A DNA stretch of 64,000 bases, taken from Chitinophagaceae bacterium 26-R-25. GTDB taxonomy: Bacteria > Bacteroidota > Bacteroidia > Chitinophagales > Chitinophagaceae. The position numbers and the translations under genes are program-made. The notes below the pieces were generated by a model. That model did not search any database, was not told the DNA's origin, and saw only the letters and a program-made list of their open reading frames with translations. The stretch is from the NCBI GenBank assembly GCA_029906195.1, contig JARWSJ010000002.1, positions 682,001 through 746,000 on the forward strand, read 5' to 3'. This document shows, in pieces, positions 62,193 through 64,000 of this stretch; position 1 is the stretch's first letter; every line of letters starts with the position of its first letter.

Positions 62193-64000
62193 TTAGAAGT
62201 TTACACTGATAGCTGCGTTGTACATTCTGGTTAGCGGGAAACGACCAAAGTCAATGCCGATTGACTGGTTGTATTTATCAGTGCCTGTGCCCACATAAGA
62301 TCCGATCTCAGGGTCATATCCGCTGTAATGCGTTAACGTGAAAACGTTTTGAACACCCACAGTGGCACGGAAACCTTTGATCACTTTTGTATGGCCCAAC
62401 CAATTTGCAGGAACATCGTATGTAAGTGAAACGTTCTTCAGCCTGAGGTAAGAACCGTCTTCTACAAATCGTGTTGTATTCTTAGCGTAGTTGTTGTCGC
62501 TTGCGATCTGGTTATTGGTAATACGCGGAATCTCAGTTGTAGGATTGAGCAATTTTGGATTGCTTGGATCCTTGCCGTCGATCTTTGCATATTCCATTGC
62601 TTTTGTTAACAGGTTTCTGCTAAGATTGATATTGTTAGGATTGCTCGCCTCTGCTGCTATGTAGTTGTAAATCTGGTTGCCATAAGTTCCGATAAACAGC
62701 AAGCTCAATTCAAAACCTTTATAAGTGAATGTATTGGTAAGGCCACCTGTAAGTTTTGGCCATGGGTTACCAATGTTGGTCATATCATCAACGGTGATCT
62801 TGCCGTCGCCATTGATGTCTTTGTATTTTACATCGCCTACCCAAAGTCCTGTGTTTGGATCTGCAGCAATTCTGTTGCCGGTGTTATCAACCGGTACAGG
62901 GCTTTTGTTAATATCTGCAACAGACTGGAACAAGCCATCTGCAACGTATCCTCTGAACAACCATGGTTCCTGACCAAGAGCTACGCGTTGCTGCCAGTTG
63001 TTCATCCACCAGTTTGTTCTGTCGAGGGAAGACGCGCCTCTGTTAAGTGATTTTACGACGCTTTTGTAATGCGAGATATTCAGGTTCGCATCCCATTTAA
63101 AATCCCTGTTATCAATAATGGACGCGTTAATGGTAACATCCCAACCTTTGGTTCGCATGTCACCAGCGTTTGTCCATGGCGTTTGTACTGATCCGGGGCT
63201 TCCATTCGCACCCATATACCATGGAACAATAGCAAGGAATAGCATGTTACCTGTTGTTCTTTCATAGTAGTTTGCGTCAACGGTTATCCTGTTGTGCATG
63301 AAGCCCATATTGATACCATAGTTGTTGGTTTTTGTTTCTTCCCATTGCAGCGTAGGGTTTTTTAAACTCGCCGGAAGAAAGCCTGTTCCCCAAGGGGTAG
63401 CTCCCGTGGCCATACCTGCGTAAATGCCGGAGCCACCTCCCTGGTTACCGGTTAAACCTGCTTCGTATCTCAGCTTCAATTCACTAATCCATGAAACATT
63501 GAAGAATTTTTCCTGGCTCACTCTCCATGCAACGGACAGGGAAGGGAACTTGGCCCATCTGTTTTCCGGGCCAAAATATGGTGAACCATCCGTTCTGTAG
63601 CTCGTTTGCAAAATGTAACGGTTGTCATAGTTGTAAGCAAGCCTTGTAAGGTATGATTCCATTGCCCAAGAGGATTTGCCGCCGCCATTTGTTGCTGTAA
63701 GCGGATCTCCGGCGTTGACATCAAAAATGTCATTGGTAAGGAAACCTGTTCTGCCGCCTGAAAGCTGCTGCCATTTTGATTCCTGGGACTCGTGTGTTCC
63801 CATTACAGTGATATTGTGTTTGCCTATCTGTTTAATATACTCAAGCTGTTGGTTCCAGTTCCAGTATGAGCTGGACCATGTGCCGGAATTTAAAGAAGCG
63901 TTGGTGTTATAATGCCACTGGTCAATTTGGTAAGTGGGAGTGTAATAAGTGGATAAACCATTACCAAAAGCACCGTTCAAGGAAGTTCTGAATGTAAGGC
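62193..64000 (-). CDS. SusC/RagA TonB-dependent transporter, C-terminal part
   Basis: At least 602 residues are visible; the reading frame stays open to the window edge, so the N-terminus (signal, carboxypeptidase-regulatory-like and plug domains) lies outside. The visible part is the beta-barrel: PYFGPENRWAKFPSLSVAWR, LTGNQGG, DINGDGKITVDDMTNIGNPW and the C-terminal strand MYNAAISVNF ending in Phe. It imports glycan fragments across the outer membrane with TonB energy and SusD. It is the first visible gene of this PUL. Confidence 0.92.
   Translation of the reverse strand, partial: LTFRTSLNGAFGNGLSTYYTPTYQIDQWHYNTNASLNSGTWSSSYWNWNQQLEYIKQIGKHNITVMGTHESQESKWQQLSGGRTGFLTNDIFDVNAGDPLTATNGGGKSSWAMESYLTRLAYNYDNRYILQTSYRTDGSPYFGPENRWAKFPSLSVAWRVSQEKFFNVSWISELKLRYEAGLTGNQGGGSGIYAGMATGATPWGTGFLPASLKNPTLQWEETKTNNYGINMGFMHNRITVDANYYERTTGNMLFLAIVPWYMGANGSPGSVQTPWTNAGDMRTKGWDVTINASIIDNRDFKWDANLNISHYKSVVKSLNRGASSLDRTNWWMNNWQQRVALGQEPWLFRGYVADGLFQSVADINKSPVPVDNTGNRIAADPNTGLWVGDVKYKDINGDGKITVDDMTNIGNPWPKLTGGLTNTFTYKGFELSLLFIGTYGNQIYNYIAAEASNPNNINLSRNLLTKAMEYAKIDGKDPSNPKLLNPTTEIPRITNNQIASDNNYAKNTTRFVEDGSYLRLKNVSLTYDVPANWLGHTKVIKGFRATVGVQNVFTLTHYSGYDPEIGSYVGTGTDKYNQSIGIDFGRFPLTRMYNAAISVNF

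Overview
The window looks like a chromosomal segment from the phylum Bacteroidota, most likely Chitinophagaceae or a close relative. Several things point there. Promoters match the Bacteroidota form (TTTG, about 19 bases, TAnnTTTG), for example before rplU and the first tRNA. A SusC/SusD glycan-uptake locus with IPT/TIG surface lipoproteins is present. Arginine synthesis uses an acyl-ornithine carbamoyltransferase. DUF3667, GxxExxY and four-helix-bundle proteins are typical of the group, and several genes start with TTG or GTG.

Layout: 1-520 holds three tRNAs (Gly, Leu, Gly), each Gly copy with its own terminator. 726-4659 holds an octaheme cytochrome c and a convergent GH3-type enzyme, separated by a 27-bp perfect hairpin. 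4798-5700 is rplU-rpmA plus a Lys/Ala/Pro-rich histone-like protein. 5701-6564 holds repeats and a broken gene. 6565-8250 is a PolX-like protein that appears to lack its polymerase aspartates. 8338-12545 has a tRNA-Leu, two secreted hydrolases, a histidine kinase and a secreted YD-like protein. 12720-18316 is DUF3667-mazG-histidine kinase. 18488-22449 has a DUF2130 protein, two tandem paralogous secreted proteins and XerD. 22864-32721 is a complete arginine operon. 33130-34151 encodes a peroxiredoxin and a DsbA-like protein. 34382-42577 is a signalling block with a 2039-residue poly-HAMP hybrid kinase. 42905-48992 has AraC regulators, an SRPBCC protein, an orphan ABC ATPase and a HipA-like kinase/DUF3037 pair. 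49199-55866 pairs a DUF937-OmpA protein with a 1780-residue protein carrying two lipase-like domains and a CHAT caspase-like domain. 56271-64000 is a polysaccharide utilization locus ending in a GH130 mannosyl phosphorylase; its SusC gene runs off the window edge.

The arginine operon (GNAT acyltransferase, argG, argC, argD, argF', argB, argE, argH) can make arginine from glutamate through N-acylated intermediates. The carbamoyltransferase has Val at the residue that sets acetyl versus succinyl specificity, which suggests the succinyl route. Its leader contains a tiny Arg-rich reading frame.

The most unusual feature is the density of intergenic palindromic elements. More than ten word families are present, each with inverted arms, and pairs of copies differ by changes in both arms that keep the pairing. 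Every non-overlapping junction inside the arginine operon holds such sequence. Two of these elements carry small genes (four-helix-bundle and GxxExxY) enclosed or flanked by arms, which suggests a family of small mobile cassettes whose ORF-less forms are the palindromes. No transposase for them is visible here.
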